Below, one piece after another: positions 25,629 through 34,932 of a stretch of 64,000 bases of DNA. The first letter of the stretch is position 1; every line of letters starts with the position of its first letter. Origin of the DNA: Neisseria sicca (lineage in GTDB: Bacteria > Pseudomonadota > Gammaproteobacteria > Burkholderiales > Neisseriaceae); assembly GCF_017753665.1 (NCBI RefSeq), contig NZ_CP072524.1:1426001-1490000 (forward strand). Direction: 5' to 3'. The position numbers and the translations under genes were made by a program. The notes below the pieces were generated by a model. The model saw only the letters and a list, made by a program, of their open reading frames with translations. It had not been told where the DNA came from and did not search any database.

Positions 25629-26510
25629 ATGAAAGTAACCAGTTTCGGCGAAGTGTTGTGGGACGATTTTCCAAGCGGCAAAGTGTTGGGCGGTGCGCCG
25701 CTGAACGTTTTGGTCCGTTTGCAATCCTTCGGAGTCGATACCGCCATTATCAGCCGTCGCGGTGATGATGCCGACGGCGAAGAGCTGCTGCGCCAAATCC
25801 AAGCGAAAAACGTCAATACCGACCTGCTGCAAGTGTGCAAAGAATGCGATACCAGCTTGGTCAAAGTCATCTTGGACAAATGCGGCAGCGCGTCATATGA
25901 AATCGTATATCCCTGCGCTTGGGACCGCATCGTCATCGAAGATGCCGCCTTGCAACGTGTCGCCGAATCCGATGCCTTCGTATTCGGCAGCCTTGCCACC
26001 CGCGATGAGATTTCCCGTGCGGCATTAGACAAACTGATGGAAAAAGCCAAATTCAAAATCTTTGACGTCAACCTGCGCAAACCCCACTACGACACCGACC
26101 GCCTGCTCGCCACCATGAAGCGTGCGGATATGCTCAAACTTAATGACGACGAATTGTACGAATTATCTGCGGCTTACGGCTCGCCCTACCACAGCATCGA
26201 ACAAAACATCGCCTACCTCAACCGCTTGACCGGCGCCAAAACCATCTGCGTCACCTTGGGTGGACACGGTGCAATTTTATACAAAGACGGCGAACTCTAC
26301 CGCCACTGCGGCTTCCGCATCAAAGTTGCCGATACCGTCGGCTCCGGCGACAGCTTCTTGGCAGGACTGACCTACAAACTGCTCAACAATGCCGAGCCGC
26401 AAGAAGCCATTACCTTCGCCTGCGCACTCGGCGCCCTAGTCGCCTCTAGACACGGCGCGACGCCCGACATTTCCTTACAGGAAATCGAAAGCTTCATGAA
26501 TCCGGCTTGA
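25629..26510 (+). CDS. PfkB-family carbohydrate kinase (fructokinase-like)
   Basis: 293-residue ribokinase-fold kinase from ATG 25629 (GGAAGG at 25617-25622); the longer frame from 25542 lacks a ribosome site. N-terminal substrate motif GGAPLNVLVRLQSFG (about 20-34) and C-terminal PfkB signature DTVGSGDSFLAGLTY (about 235-250), whose Asp is the catalytic base. The start MKVTSFGEVLWDDFPSG is typical of fructokinases, but the sugar is not certain. Monocistronic, ended by an uptake-sequence hairpin. Confidence 0.85.
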   Translation: MKVTSFGEVLWDDFPSGKVLGGAPLNVLVRLQSFGVDTAIISRRGDDADGEELLRQIQAKNVNTDLLQVCKECDTSLVKVILDKCGSASYEIVYPCAWDRIVIEDAALQRVAESDAFVFGSLATRDEISRAALDKLMEKAKFKIFDVNLRKPHYDTDRLLATMKRADMLKLNDDELYELSAAYGSPYHSIEQNIAYLNRLTGAKTICVTLGGHGAILYKDGELYRHCGFRIKVADTVGSGDSFLAGLTYKLLNNAEPQEAITFACALGALVASRHGATPDISLQEIESFMNPA

Positions 26511-26539
26511 TGTTTGCCATCAAAGGATGTCACAACAAA

Positions 26540-26582
26540 AGGTCGTCTGAAAACGGAAAATCTGTTTTCAGACGACCTTTTC
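26540..26582. terminator. Terminator between PfkB gene and thiD
   Basis: Inverted uptake-sequence pair with T-rich ends between convergent genes; it can stop both. Confidence 0.75.
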
Positions 26583-26589
26583 ATATCCC

Positions 26590-27396
26590 TCAATCCCGAT
26601 ACGCCCAATGATTGACCGGACCGTGTCCCGCGCCGATGTTCAAAGGATTGCGAATCGCCTCGGTAATGTATTTTTTGGCGGTTTGCACGGATTCGAGCGT
26701 CTCGAAACCTTTAGCCAACTCGGCGGCGATACAGGCGGAGAACGTACAGCCGGTACCGTGCGTATGCGCTGTTGGGAAACGGCGGTCGGTAAATTCAAAC
26801 ACCTCATCCGGCGTAAACAGCCAGTCGGTACAGTATTCGCTGCGGCTGTCGCCCAAATGCCCGCCTTTAATCACTACATTTTTCACGCCGCAATCTTGCA
26901 GGATTTTGGCGGCGCGTTCCGCATCTTGGCGGTTTTCAATGCGCACGCCCGTCAAGGCTTCCGCTTCGGGCAGGTTCGGCGTCAGAATGTCCGTATCGGG
27001 CAGAAGCAGGCGTTTCATCGCTTCGACGGCGGAATCCTGCAACAGCGGCGCGCCACCTTTGGCAATCATCACCGGATCGAGGACGCGCTTGCCGAAACGG
27101 CATTTTTTCAGATTTTCGGCAACGCATTCAATCACTTCAGCCGTACCCAGCATCCCGATTTTATAGGCGCGGATTTCAAAATCGGCGCGGACGGCTTCGA
27201 TTTGCGCGGTGATGATGTCGGTCGGAACCAGATGCACCGCCGATACGCCGAGCGTATTTTGCGCGGTCACAGCGGTCAGCACGCTGGTGCCGAACACACC
27301 GCGCATCTGAAATGTCTTCAAATCCGCCTGTATCCCCGCCCCGCCACCGGAATCCGAGCCGGCAATGGTCAGCGTTTGGACGAATGTTTCTTCCAT
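26590..27396 (-). CDS. thiD: Hydroxymethylpyrimidine/phosphomethylpyrimidine kinase
   Basis: Phosphorylates HMP and HMP-P in thiamine biosynthesis. The 268-residue ribokinase-fold product has TIAGSDSGGGAGIQADLKTF (residues 9-28), LDPVMIAKGGAPLL (about 120), LTPNLPEAEAL (about 140) and the anion-hole motif HTHGTGCTFSACIAAELA (about 212-229). Full length. Isolated from other thi genes here; no TPP riboswitch was recognised upstream. Confidence 0.95.
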   Translation of the reverse strand: MEETFVQTLTIAGSDSGGGAGIQADLKTFQMRGVFGTSVLTAVTAQNTLGVSAVHLVPTDIITAQIEAVRADFEIRAYKIGMLGTAEVIECVAENLKKCRFGKRVLDPVMIAKGGAPLLQDSAVEAMKRLLLPDTDILTPNLPEAEALTGVRIENRQDAERAAKILQDCGVKNVVIKGGHLGDSRSEYCTDWLFTPDEVFEFTDRRFPTAHTHGTGCTFSACIAAELAKGFETLESVQTAKKYITEAIRNPLNIGAGHGPVNHWAYRD

Positions 27397-27637
27397 TTGG
27401 TTTCTCCTATTGCTTGGTTGGACGATTTAGGAAGCGGTTTGAAGGTCGTCTGAAAACCCATCATTCTTGTTTTCAGACGGTGTTTTATTTTTATTTTATT
27501 GTTACAACGAAATATTTACAGCTGTATTTTAGTTGGTTTATCCCGGTTTGAAATGGGGGATTTTAGGGATATGTTTTTACAATTTTCACGGACTCAGCCC
27601 GAAATCCCCATCCCGACTTTTTACTATTCCAACAAAG

Positions 27638-27670
27638 AGGTTGTCTGAAACCTGCTTTTCAGACGACCTA
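27638..27670. terminator. Terminator hairpin after HAD phosphatase
   Basis: A slightly degenerate uptake-sequence inverted pair (GGTTGTCTGAAA / TTTTCAGACGACC) past the 3' end of the minus-strand HAD gene. A second, imperfect pair at 27441-27482 lies upstream of thiD. Confidence 0.55.
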
Positions 27671-27685
27671 ACTCTAAATAAATCA

Positions 27686-28483
27686 TTATCCATCAATAAT
27701 TTCCAATTCAACCAAAGCCCTGTACACGCCATCTTCATCTACACTCGGCGCAATAAATTTCGCCGTAGCTTTCGCCGCCTCCTCACCATTTCCCATGGCC
27801 ACGCCAAAGCCGACGGATGAGAGCATTTCCAAATCATTAAAGCTATCACCGAAAGCCATAACATCTTCCATGCCTATGCCCAATTTTTCTACTGCATGTG
27901 CAATGCCTCTTGCTTTTGAACCTTCGCGGCGCAGCATGTCCAGCGCAGACTCGTGCCAACGCACGGATTTGAAGCCTTCGAATTGGATTTTTCCGATAAT
28001 TTCCTGCTCTTGGGCTTTATCTGCAAACACCAGCATCTGATAAACCGATTGTTTGCGGAAATATTCTTTATCCACTTCAAAAGCAGGCAGGATGTGCGAC
28101 AAGGCTTCTTTTACCCTTTCGCCGGCAGCCGATGCGACAATTTCATCATTATTTACAAAAGCATAATCAATATACTGACTGTCAAAAAATGTACACATCC
28201 GCTCCACTTCGGCTTCAATCATCGGATAAGCCTGCAACACCTCTCCGTGAAACGTCGTGTATTGCCCGTTAATCGTAACCAGCATATCAATACCGCTGTC
28301 GCGTATCAGGGTTTTCACCTTACCCGGAATGGCCACCGGCGGCCTCCCCGTCGCAATTGCCGTCAAAATACCCCGCGTTTTCAATGCCTCCATCGCTTTA
28401 GCAACAGATGGGCGCAGCGTATCGGTATATTTTCGGTATAACGTGTCATCAATATCGAAAAAAATAATTTTTGGCGTATTCAT
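27686..28483 (-). CDS. HAD-superfamily hydrolase, Cof type (subclass IIB)
   Basis: 265-residue phosphatase from ATG 28483 (MNTPKIIFFDIDDTLY); the longer frame reads through an uptake sequence. Motif I is FFDIDDTLY (the two Asp of the nucleophile site), motif II is TAIATGRPP, and motifs III/IV appear as GIMEDVMAFGDSFNDLEMLSSVGFGVAMGN (split about 210-240). The Cof-type cap domain lies between. Such enzymes dephosphorylate sugar phosphates, FMN or PLP; the substrate is not predictable. Confidence 0.88.
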   Translation of the reverse strand: MNTPKIIFFDIDDTLYRKYTDTLRPSVAKAMEALKTRGILTAIATGRPPVAIPGKVKTLIRDSGIDMLVTINGQYTTFHGEVLQAYPMIEAEVERMCTFFDSQYIDYAFVNNDEIVASAAGERVKEALSHILPAFEVDKEYFRKQSVYQMLVFADKAQEQEIIGKIQFEGFKSVRWHESALDMLRREGSKARGIAHAVEKLGIGMEDVMAFGDSFNDLEMLSSVGFGVAMGNGEEAAKATAKFIAPSVDEDGVYRALVELEIIDG

Positions 28484-28692
28484 TATCAGGCATACAATCG
28501 GTTTCAGACGACCTATATTGTAACGTGCAATGACGGGAACAATGCACAATTTCTACATGCAATGATGTAAACAAGCTGTGTATAAATCCTACTTCATATT
28601 GATTCCCAAGAGAAAAACAAAATTGATTAAAAAATAAGCAGGTTATCAGAAGTCGTCTGAAACCTGCTTATTCCATTTTCGCCATTATTACA

Positions 28693-30096
28693 TTAAGCAA
28701 TAATTTTGACACTTTCCCGCTCCCGCCTGAATTTCATTTTCAGCAACGCGGGCAGACTGTCATCAAAGTACCAGCCGCCGTCCGGCATAGCAATCGCCCC
28801 ACCGGCACAACGCAAAGTGATGCTTTTTCCGGATAAGTCGTCCGTTTCCGTAATCTCCACCTCATGCGCCTTCCCCCAGTCTGCAACGGGCAACAAATGC
28901 GCCAATTCGCGGATACGTCCGTTTTGCGCTTCTATCCCATCCTCGGTACGGCAGGCACCGTCGCATTGCCCGAGTGCCTGTACAGGACACGGCACACCTT
29001 TTCCATTTGCAACAGGCAGGATATTCAAGGCATCAGGACAAAGTCTGTTTTCCAACGCCCAAGTATTAAGCGCGCGTTTGGCGGCTTTTTTATGGATAAA
29101 CAACCCATACGGGCGGACAGCTCGGCTGCCGTTATCCAAAGGCACAATCCTTGCCTGCAAAACACCGTGTTCGTCGGGAGAAAAACGAACCGTAGAAAAT
29201 GCAGTAGGCTTTGAAACGACTCGTTCAGGCGGGCGGATACCATATTCCCTCATTACCTGCGCCTTCAGCCATACCGAATGCAGGCTGCCCAACGCAGGAA
29301 TAAAACGCACGGAAGCCGCAGCCTTCAAATAAAGCGGAACTTTTTTACCATGCAGCATTTCTGCCGTTTCGCTATACGCCTTCTCCAATGCAACTACCGC
29401 CTGCGCCTTGCCGAATGCATCAAACCATACCAACACACCTTCGCTGTCCGGCAACGCATAAAGCTGCGCCGCCAAAGCATCCGTTACCCAATTCGGCAGC
29501 ATTTTCGGATTCATCAAAGACCGGCAGTAATTATCCCAATCTTCTGTATTCTTTTCGCGCAAGCTGTGTTCCAAATAATCGCTCAAAGCCAAGACATCGG
29601 TCATCGCGCGATGACGGTTTTCCACTGTGATTGCGTTCCGTTCGATAATGCTGTCCAAATTGTGTTTGTAAAACTCGGGATAAAGGCGGCGCGACAACTG
29701 GACGGTGCACAAAGCAGGCGCAGCAAAATCAATTCCGGCACGGCGAAACTCGTGACGCAAGAAGGTATAGTCGAAACGGCTGTTATGCGCCACCACCACG
29801 GCTCCCTGTAAAAGCGGCAATAACTGTGAAGCAATTTCCGCAAACAACGGAGCCGTTGTTACCATTTTATTGCTGATGCCCGTCAGTTGCGCGACAAATT
29901 CAGGAATCGGCTTACACGGATTCACCAACCACTCATAACGGCATACGCTTTGCCCGTCGAAACGCAGCAAAGCAACTTCCGTTACCCTGTCTTGATAAAG
30001 ATTCCCGCCGGTAGTTTCCAAATCCACCACAACAACAGGCCTCCCGAAACGGGCAAATGCCTTCTGCAACAACGGCCAGCGAGAAACGCTCTCCAT
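28693..30096 (-). CDS. DnaQ-like 3'-5' exonuclease with UvrC-type Cys region
   Basis: 467-residue protein from ATG 30096 (AGGAAAA upstream). Residues about 18-190 are a DEDDh exonuclease: VVDLETTGG (ExoI), VVAHNSRFDYTFLRHEF (ExoII) and HRAMTDVLAL (ExoIII). The C-terminal part contains a cysteine cluster, CPDALNI...CPVQALGQCDGAC (about 385-420), as found where DnaQ-type exonucleases are fused to UvrC/Cho-related regions. A clear GIY-YIG catalytic core is not visible, so that part may be structural. Probably a repair nuclease rather than the replicative epsilon subunit. Confidence 0.8.
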   Translation of the reverse strand: MESVSRWPLLQKAFARFGRPVVVVDLETTGGNLYQDRVTEVALLRFDGQSVCRYEWLVNPCKPIPEFVAQLTGISNKMVTTAPLFAEIASQLLPLLQGAVVVAHNSRFDYTFLRHEFRRAGIDFAAPALCTVQLSRRLYPEFYKHNLDSIIERNAITVENRHRAMTDVLALSDYLEHSLREKNTEDWDNYCRSLMNPKMLPNWVTDALAAQLYALPDSEGVLVWFDAFGKAQAVVALEKAYSETAEMLHGKKVPLYLKAAASVRFIPALGSLHSVWLKAQVMREYGIRPPERVVSKPTAFSTVRFSPDEHGVLQARIVPLDNGSRAVRPYGLFIHKKAAKRALNTWALENRLCPDALNILPVANGKGVPCPVQALGQCDGACRTEDGIEAQNGRIRELAHLLPVADWGKAHEVEITETDDLSGKSITLRCAGGAIAMPDGGWYFDDSLPALLKMKFRRERESVKIIA

Positions 30097-30167
30097 TTTA
30101 TTTTCCTGTAAATTCAACCAATAGCCGCGCATTTTACACTTTCCCTGTTTATTTTCCAACAACGCCC

Positions 30168-30196
30168 TTGACAGAATTCCACCCCCTCCCTATAAT
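30168..30196 (+). promoter_or_regulatory. Consensus promoter of tRNA-Arg/tRNA-Glu
   Basis: TTGACA (30168-30173), 17-base spacer, TATAAT (30191-30196): a perfect sigma-70 consensus, as expected for a tRNA operon. Confidence 0.9.
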
Positions 30197-30214
30197 CTCA
30201 ATCTTTGTTACAGC

Positions 30215-30291
30215 GCACCCGTAGCTCAGTTGGATAGAGTATCTGGCTACGAACCAGAGGGTCGGGCGTTCGAATCGCTCCGGGTGCGCCA
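30215..30291 (+). tRNA. tRNA-Arg(ACG)
   Basis: 77 nt including encoded CCA. The acceptor GCACCCG pairs with CGGGTGC. Anticodon loop CTACGAA gives ACG, which becomes ICG and reads CGU/CGC/CGA. The T-loop GTTCGAATC is normal. Confidence 0.97.
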
Positions 30292-30307
30292 AAAAATCTA
30301 TTTATCC

Positions 30308-30382
30308 GCGCCCATCGTCTAGCGGTTAGGACATCGCCCTTTCACGGCGGTAACCGGGGTTCGATTCCCCGTGGGCGTGCCA
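30308..30382 (+). tRNA. tRNA-Glu(TTC)
   Basis: 75 nt including encoded CCA. The acceptor GCGCCCA pairs with TGGGCGT (one G-U). The anticodon arm CGCCCTTTCACGGCG carries TTC. It is co-transcribed with tRNA-Arg 16 bases upstream. Confidence 0.97.
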
Positions 30383-30391
30383 GTTTTGATT

Positions 30392-30425
30392 AAAGCCTTG
30401 CTGTTTTAGCAAGGCTTTAGTTTTT
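30392..30425 (+). terminator. Intrinsic terminator of tRNA operon
   Basis: AAAGCCTTGCT / AGCAAGGCTTT stem with a 5-base loop, followed by a T-rich run. Confidence 0.85.
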
Positions 30426-30543
30426 GAACCATCTTAAATAACCGCCATCTTGAATACCTAGGGCAGTCAGCAACTGACTTGTTTCTTTCTACGTTACCAT
30501 ACAAAACTTTTCAGTATTATTTCTTGCCCCTATTCCAATCAAA

Positions 30544-30577
30544 AGGTCGTCTGAAAACCATTTTCAGACGACCTTTC
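30544..30577. terminator. Terminator hairpin after ppa
   Basis: Compact inverted uptake-sequence pair downstream of minus-strand ppa. Confidence 0.7.
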
Positions 30578-30598
30578 CTTATTTATTGAAATAAAACA

Positions 30599-31132
30599 TC
30601 AAGCCTGTTTATTCCAACGTTCGATGGATTCTTTAATTACTTTTTTTGCTTCTTCCACATCGCCCCAAGATTCAACTTTGGTTGTGCCTGCTTTTTTCAG
30701 GTCTTTGTAGTGGTTGAAGTGAAATTCGATTTGCTTGATCAGCTGCTGCGGCAAGTCGGCAAGGGTTTTGTAGGCGTTGCCGTTGTTGCGGTCGTCAGCG
30801 GGAACGCAGACGATTTTGTCGTCCACTTCGCCGTCATCGACAAACTTCATCACACCGATGACGCGCGCTTCCAAGAAGATACCTGTCGCCAAGGGCTGTT
30901 CGGTAACCAGCAATACGTCCAATTCGTCGCCGTCTTCGTCCAAGGTTTGCGGGATGAAGCCGTAGTTGGTCGGTTTGGCGAAAATCGCGGGTTCGACGCG
31001 GTCAAGTTGGAATGCGCCGAGGCGGCGGTTCCATTCGATTTTGTGGCTGCTGCCGGCGGGAATTTCGTTGACGACGTTGATAATGCCGCCGTCCACATCG
31101 CCCGGAGTCAGGATTTTATTGAAGTCTGCCAT
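30599..31132 (-). CDS. ppa: Inorganic pyrophosphatase (family I)
   Basis: Hydrolyses pyrophosphate, pulling biosynthetic reactions forward. 177 residues from ATG 31132 (MADFNKILTPGDVDGG). The metal-binding signature is DEDGDELDVLLV (about 65-76), with Glu in place of the usual Pro in DGDPLD. KIEWNRRLGAFQLDR and NHYKDLKKAGTTKVESW carry the other substrate-binding Lys, Tyr and Arg residues. The length is normal for bacterial family I enzymes. Confidence 0.93.
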   Translation of the reverse strand: MADFNKILTPGDVDGGIINVVNEIPAGSSHKIEWNRRLGAFQLDRVEPAIFAKPTNYGFIPQTLDEDGDELDVLLVTEQPLATGIFLEARVIGVMKFVDDGEVDDKIVCVPADDRNNGNAYKTLADLPQQLIKQIEFHFNHYKDLKKAGTTKVESWGDVEEAKKVIKESIERWNKQA

Positions 31133-31207
31133 TTTATTTCCTTTATTTGACGGAAGTTTGAACGGCGGAAGTATAGCAAACAAAAGACTCTCTGAAAATG
31201 CGGAAAA

Positions 31208-31248
31208 AGGTCGTCTGAAAACGCAATCGCTGTTTTCAGACGACCTTT
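31208..31248. terminator. Terminator hairpin between Nudix gene and ppa
   Basis: Inverted uptake-sequence pair past the 3' end of the minus-strand Nudix gene. Confidence 0.7.
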
Positions 31249-31265
31249 AAGCAATCAGGCTGGTT

Positions 31266-31715
31266 CTATTTCCCCAACCTTTTCCCCAATTCCAAAATCG
31301 CCCTTTTGTTCGACGGGGAGAACACTTTTTCCGCCGCTTCTTCAATGCCGAACCATCCGTAAGCGACGTGTTCGTCAGGCTGCAAAACAATCACCGCATC
31401 GCGCGGAATTTCGGCGGAAAAGATGTGTTCGCGGTTTTCGAACACACCTTTCGGATAGCGGTGCCGCCAGTGGTGGTAAATTTCGTAAACCGTGCTGTCG
31501 TGCCAGTTGCAGAGCTGTCCGTCCGCAAGGCGGATGCCGGTTTCCTCCCAAACTTCGCGCTTGGCGGTTTCCTCTATGGTTTCGTCCGGCTCGATGCTGC
31601 CGGTTACCGACTGCCAAAAGCCTTGCGGCGAAGTGCGTTCGATTAGAAGGATATTGCCGTCGGCATCATGCAAAACCACCAACGCGGACACGGGATACTT
31701 CAAGGGCTTTGCCAT
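31266..31715 (-). CDS. nudB: Nudix hydrolase, dihydroneopterin triphosphate diphosphatase type
   Basis: 149-residue protein with a complete Nudix box (GSIEPDETIEETAKREVWEETGIRL, split over residues about 36-60, all catalytic Glu present). The start KYPVSALVVLHDADGNILLIERT and C-terminal SNKRAILELGKRL match NudB, which removes pyrophosphate from dihydroneopterin triphosphate in folate synthesis. The ATG at 31715 overlaps the stop of the upstream MscS gene (TGATG), so the two are co-translated. Confidence 0.85.
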   Translation of the reverse strand: MAKPLKYPVSALVVLHDADGNILLIERTSPQGFWQSVTGSIEPDETIEETAKREVWEETGIRLADGQLCNWHDSTVYEIYHHWRHRYPKGVFENREHIFSAEIPRDAVIVLQPDEHVAYGWFGIEEAAEKVFSPSNKRAILELGKRLGK

Positions 31716-33094
31716 CAATCGTCTCCGGCAGAGTCCATCGCGGGATCGGATTTGGTATCGCTGCGCGCCTGCATTCCCGCCTTAATCATGGCGATGTTGC
31801 TCGGGGACTGCTCTTCGTTCAGGATACGGACTTCGCGTTGCGGATAAGGGAACTCGATGTCGTGTTCGTTAAACTGCGGCCAAATATCCAGAAAAATCGC
31901 TGATTGCAGCGCGGCAAAGCCGTTTTCAGGATCTTTCACCCAATAAGTCGCGCGCAAATCGATACCGTTGTCGCCGAAATTGGTCACCACCGCCAAAGGC
32001 GCGGGATGTTTGGAAACACGCGGCTGTGCGGCGGCTGCACTTTTAATGATGTCCAGCGCCTTAATCAAATCGGAATGATAGGCAACCTGTATATTGAACG
32101 CCTGCTGCAATTCGCGGCTGGTATAAGATTCGTTGACCACCATCGAGGTAACGAACGTCTCGTTCGGAATCAGCGCCTCCGTACCGTTGGCATTGCGCAG
32201 CACGACAAAACGCGAGGTAATTTTGGTGACATAGCCGGTAAAGTTATTGACCGTCAGACGGTCGTTCATACGGATAGAGCGGTCGCCCAAAATGATAAAG
32301 CCGGAAATATAGTTGCTCGCCACTTTTTGCAGACCGAAACCGATACCGACACCCAACGCACCGCCGAACACCGACAATACCGTCAAATCAATCCCCACCA
32401 GCGGCAGCGCAATCAAGACCGCCAAAACCATCATCACCGTTTTGATGATTTTGGACAAAATCATGGACAGGTTATTGTCCAGGCTGCTTTTCTCCAAACG
32501 CTCGCCGATAAAGCGCGCCAACCACGACGCGCCTATCATCAGAAGCCCGACCCACAAAATCCCGTTCAAAATCATCAACAGGCTCAGTTTGCCCGAACCG
32601 ACCGAAAAGCTGATGCCGTCGAGCATCGCCAAAATCTTATCATCCAAGCCCGACAGCCAAAGCACGAAGCCTACCCACAAAACCATGGAGACCGATTTTT
32701 CCAGCCAGTCGGTCAGTTTGTTTTGCGGTAAAGCGGCATGAACAACCGCCACGCTGACCCGAATCAGAATCATCCAGCGCGCCGCCAAAATCAGCAGATG
32801 CAGCCATACCGGGCGAAACTCCGTCAGATTGCAGATAAACAAAGCCGCCGCGCCGAAAATCATCATCAGCACCGGCCACAAAATCCGCCTGCCGATATGC
32901 CGCAATAGCGCGAAGTTACCCTGTTCCGCAAAGAAATAACGGTTTTTTAGTCGGTTTGACAGCCAAAACGTCGCCGCCATCAGCATCAATACGCCGACCA
33001 GCTCAATCCAGCCCGAAACCTGTCCGAAATTTCGCTCTACCAAGCTAGACGTAAACGCCTGACGCGCAAACAATTCATGCAAAATATTGTCCAT
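31715..33094 (-). CDS. MscS-family mechanosensitive channel
   Basis: 459-residue inner-membrane protein from ATG 33094 (MDNILHELF); a longer frame to 33202 crosses an uptake sequence. Several N-terminal transmembrane segments precede the MscS core: the pore helix region (SVFGGALGVGIGFGLQKVASNYISG, split about 250-275) and the beta domain (IRMNDRLTV, then LIPNETFVTSMVVN). Longer than E. coli MscS (286), so it belongs to the YbdG/YjeP-like larger members. Releases solutes on osmotic downshift. Translationally coupled to the Nudix gene. Confidence 0.9.
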   Translation of the reverse strand: MDNILHELFARQAFTSSLVERNFGQVSGWIELVGVLMLMAATFWLSNRLKNRYFFAEQGNFALLRHIGRRILWPVLMMIFGAAALFICNLTEFRPVWLHLLILAARWMILIRVSVAVVHAALPQNKLTDWLEKSVSMVLWVGFVLWLSGLDDKILAMLDGISFSVGSGKLSLLMILNGILWVGLLMIGASWLARFIGERLEKSSLDNNLSMILSKIIKTVMMVLAVLIALPLVGIDLTVLSVFGGALGVGIGFGLQKVASNYISGFIILGDRSIRMNDRLTVNNFTGYVTKITSRFVVLRNANGTEALIPNETFVTSMVVNESYTSRELQQAFNIQVAYHSDLIKALDIIKSAAAAQPRVSKHPAPLAVVTNFGDNGIDLRATYWVKDPENGFAALQSAIFLDIWPQFNEHDIEFPYPQREVRILNEEQSPSNIAMIKAGMQARSDTKSDPAMDSAGDD

Positions 33095-33298
33095 CAGCCC
33101 TGTTTTTTCATTAAAAATCAAAGCAGCAATTATATAGCAGCCATAAAATTCCGCCACACTCGTTTGCCATTCAAAGGTCGTCTGAAAATATGGCGGATTC
33201 AAATGAAGAACGAGGCATCCCGTCTGCCCTACCCGCGCTTACGCCAAACAAATTCAAAGCCGCTTCAAACAGATAGCCCAAACCGCCCTGCCTTACGC

Positions 33299-33327
33299 TT
33301 GCCAAAGCCGGACAAGAAAACTATAAT
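33299..33327 (+). promoter_or_regulatory. Promoter of tRNA-Pro
   Basis: TTGCCA (33299-33304), 17-base spacer, TATAAT (33322-33327), ending 16 bases before the tRNA. Confidence 0.8.
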
Positions 33328-33343
33328 CCGAAACTTATCGAGT

Positions 33344-33420
33344 CGGAGTGTGGCGCAGTCTGGTAGCGCACTTGCATGGGGTGCAAGGGGTCGAAGGTTC
33401 GAATCCTTTCACTCCGACCA
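33344..33420 (+). tRNA. tRNA-Pro(GGG)
   Basis: 77 nt with encoded CCA. The acceptor CGGAGTG pairs with CACTCCG. Anticodon stem-loop CTTGC-ATGGGGT-GCAAG places GGG at the anticodon. Confidence 0.96.
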
Positions 33421-33427
33421 AAAATTC

Positions 33428-33461
33428 AACAGCCCGGTCATTTTTGACCGGGCTGTTTTTT
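33428..33461 (+). terminator. Intrinsic terminator of tRNA-Pro
   Basis: AACAGCCCGGTCA / TGACCGGGCTGTT stem followed by T6. Confidence 0.9.
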
Positions 33462-33510
33462 GTCTTTGCCTATTTCAAACTTTATATTCCAAGCGGTTCA
33501 ACCCATCAAA

Positions 33511-33553
33511 AGGTCGTCTGAAAACCTGAATCCGAGTTTTCAGACGACCTTTT
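33511..33553. terminator. Terminator hairpin after pncB
   Basis: Inverted uptake-sequence pair past the 3' end of minus-strand pncB. Confidence 0.7.
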
Positions 33554-33570
33554 ACCTTTTCTTCAGTTAA

Positions 33571-34794
33571 TCAGCCCTCTGCCTTCGGCTCGGGAACGTC
33601 AAACACCTGACGCAGGTAGGCGAGGAAGGTGTTGTTGGTGGTCATGGTTTTGCCCGGGGAGTCGGAGAGTTTGGCGACGGACTGACCGTTGCACTCGACG
33701 AGTTTCAGGACGATGTTCAGCGGGGTATGGCCCATGTCGTTGGTGAGGTTGGTACCGATACCGAAGCTGGTTTTGAAACGGTCTTTGAAATATTGGTGCA
33801 ACGCCCATGAGCGTTCGATGTCCAGACCGTCGGAGAAGGTCAGCATTTTGGTGCGGCTGTCGATTTTGAGTTTTTTATAGTGCACATGCGCTTTGTCGCC
33901 CCATACATAGGGGTCGCCGCTGTCGTGGCGTAGACCGTCGAAAAGTTTGGCGAAATAGAGGTCGAAGTCGCGCAGGAAGGCGTCCATGCCGACCACGTCG
34001 GTCAGTGCGATACCGAGGTCGCCGCGGTATTCGTGTACCCAGCTTTCGAGAGCGGCTTTTTGGAAATTGCGCAGGCGCACGTCGAGGGCTTGGAAGGCTT
34101 GGAGGAACTCGTGCGCCATCGTGCCGATGGGGGTGATGCCGATTTTTTTGGCGAGATAAACGTTACTGGTACCGCGCACGATGTCGGGGGCGGCTTCAAG
34201 CAGGGTGCGGATGACGTGTTCCTGCCAGTCGAGGGTGTAGCGGCGGCGGGTGCCGAAGTCGGAGATGAGGAACGGCGGATCATCGGGGTTTTGCGCGGCG
34301 GAGATTTCTTTGAGGCGTTGCGCTTTGGCTTGGAGGCGGCGTTCGCCTTCTTCGATGACGGCGGGGGTTTCGAGACGGCGGAAGTAGAGTTCGTTGACGA
34401 TGGCGAGGATGAAGATTTCAAAGAACATCGCCTGAATCATGGGGCCTTCGATGCGGATGTTCAGACGACCTTCATTGTCGGGGCTGACTTTGACGAAGCG
34501 GCGTTGCAGCTGGAAGAGTTCGAGATAGTCGACAAAGTCGCTTTTGATGAAGCGCAGGCTGCGCAGGTAGTCGAGTTCGTCGTGGGTAAAGCGCAGTTGG
34601 CAGAGCGCGTCGAGTTCTCTTTCTAAGTCGCTTTGGATGTCGGCAAGCGGGTAAACCATGTCTTTGTTGCGACAGCGGAACTCATAAAGGCTGTGGGTTT
34701 GGGGGAATTGGTGCAGTATCACCTGAAGCATGGTGAACTTGTACAGGTCGGTGTCGAGCAGGGAGCGGATAACGGGCGTTTGAGGTGCGGTCAT
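33571..34794 (-). CDS. pncB: Nicotinate phosphoribosyltransferase
   Basis: Makes nicotinate mononucleotide from nicotinate and PRPP in NAD salvage. The 407-residue product opens with SLLDTDLYKFTMLQVILHQFP and contains FGTRRRYTLDWQEHVI (about 200-216), GTSNVYLAKKIGITPIGTMAHE (about 222-243) and DGLRHDSGDPYVWGDKAHVHY (about 292-312), with the autophosphorylated His region TMAHE. Full length. A nicotinamidase-fold gene lies at the right edge of the window, but its catalytic Cys is missing. Confidence 0.96.
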   Translation of the reverse strand: MTAPQTPVIRSLLDTDLYKFTMLQVILHQFPQTHSLYEFRCRNKDMVYPLADIQSDLERELDALCQLRFTHDELDYLRSLRFIKSDFVDYLELFQLQRRFVKVSPDNEGRLNIRIEGPMIQAMFFEIFILAIVNELYFRRLETPAVIEEGERRLQAKAQRLKEISAAQNPDDPPFLISDFGTRRRYTLDWQEHVIRTLLEAAPDIVRGTSNVYLAKKIGITPIGTMAHEFLQAFQALDVRLRNFQKAALESWVHEYRGDLGIALTDVVGMDAFLRDFDLYFAKLFDGLRHDSGDPYVWGDKAHVHYKKLKIDSRTKMLTFSDGLDIERSWALHQYFKDRFKTSFGIGTNLTNDMGHTPLNIVLKLVECNGQSVAKLSDSPGKTMTTNNTFLAYLRQVFDVPEPKAEG

Positions 34795-34885
34795 GGCTTT
34801 TCTCTCGTTCAGCGTAAATGTAAAGCATTATTAGAACACGGTTAGACGGGCGGGTGTTACTTTTTTTGCCGGGTGAATGTTGAAA

Positions 34886-34915
34886 AGGTCGTCTGAAAGC
34901 TTTCAGACGACCTTT
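34886..34915. terminator. Terminator hairpin after brnQ
   Basis: Tight inverted uptake-sequence pair (GTCTGAAAGC-TTTCAGAC) past the 3' end of minus-strand brnQ. Confidence 0.7.
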
Positions 34916-34932
34916 GTTTTGTGATTTAAGCC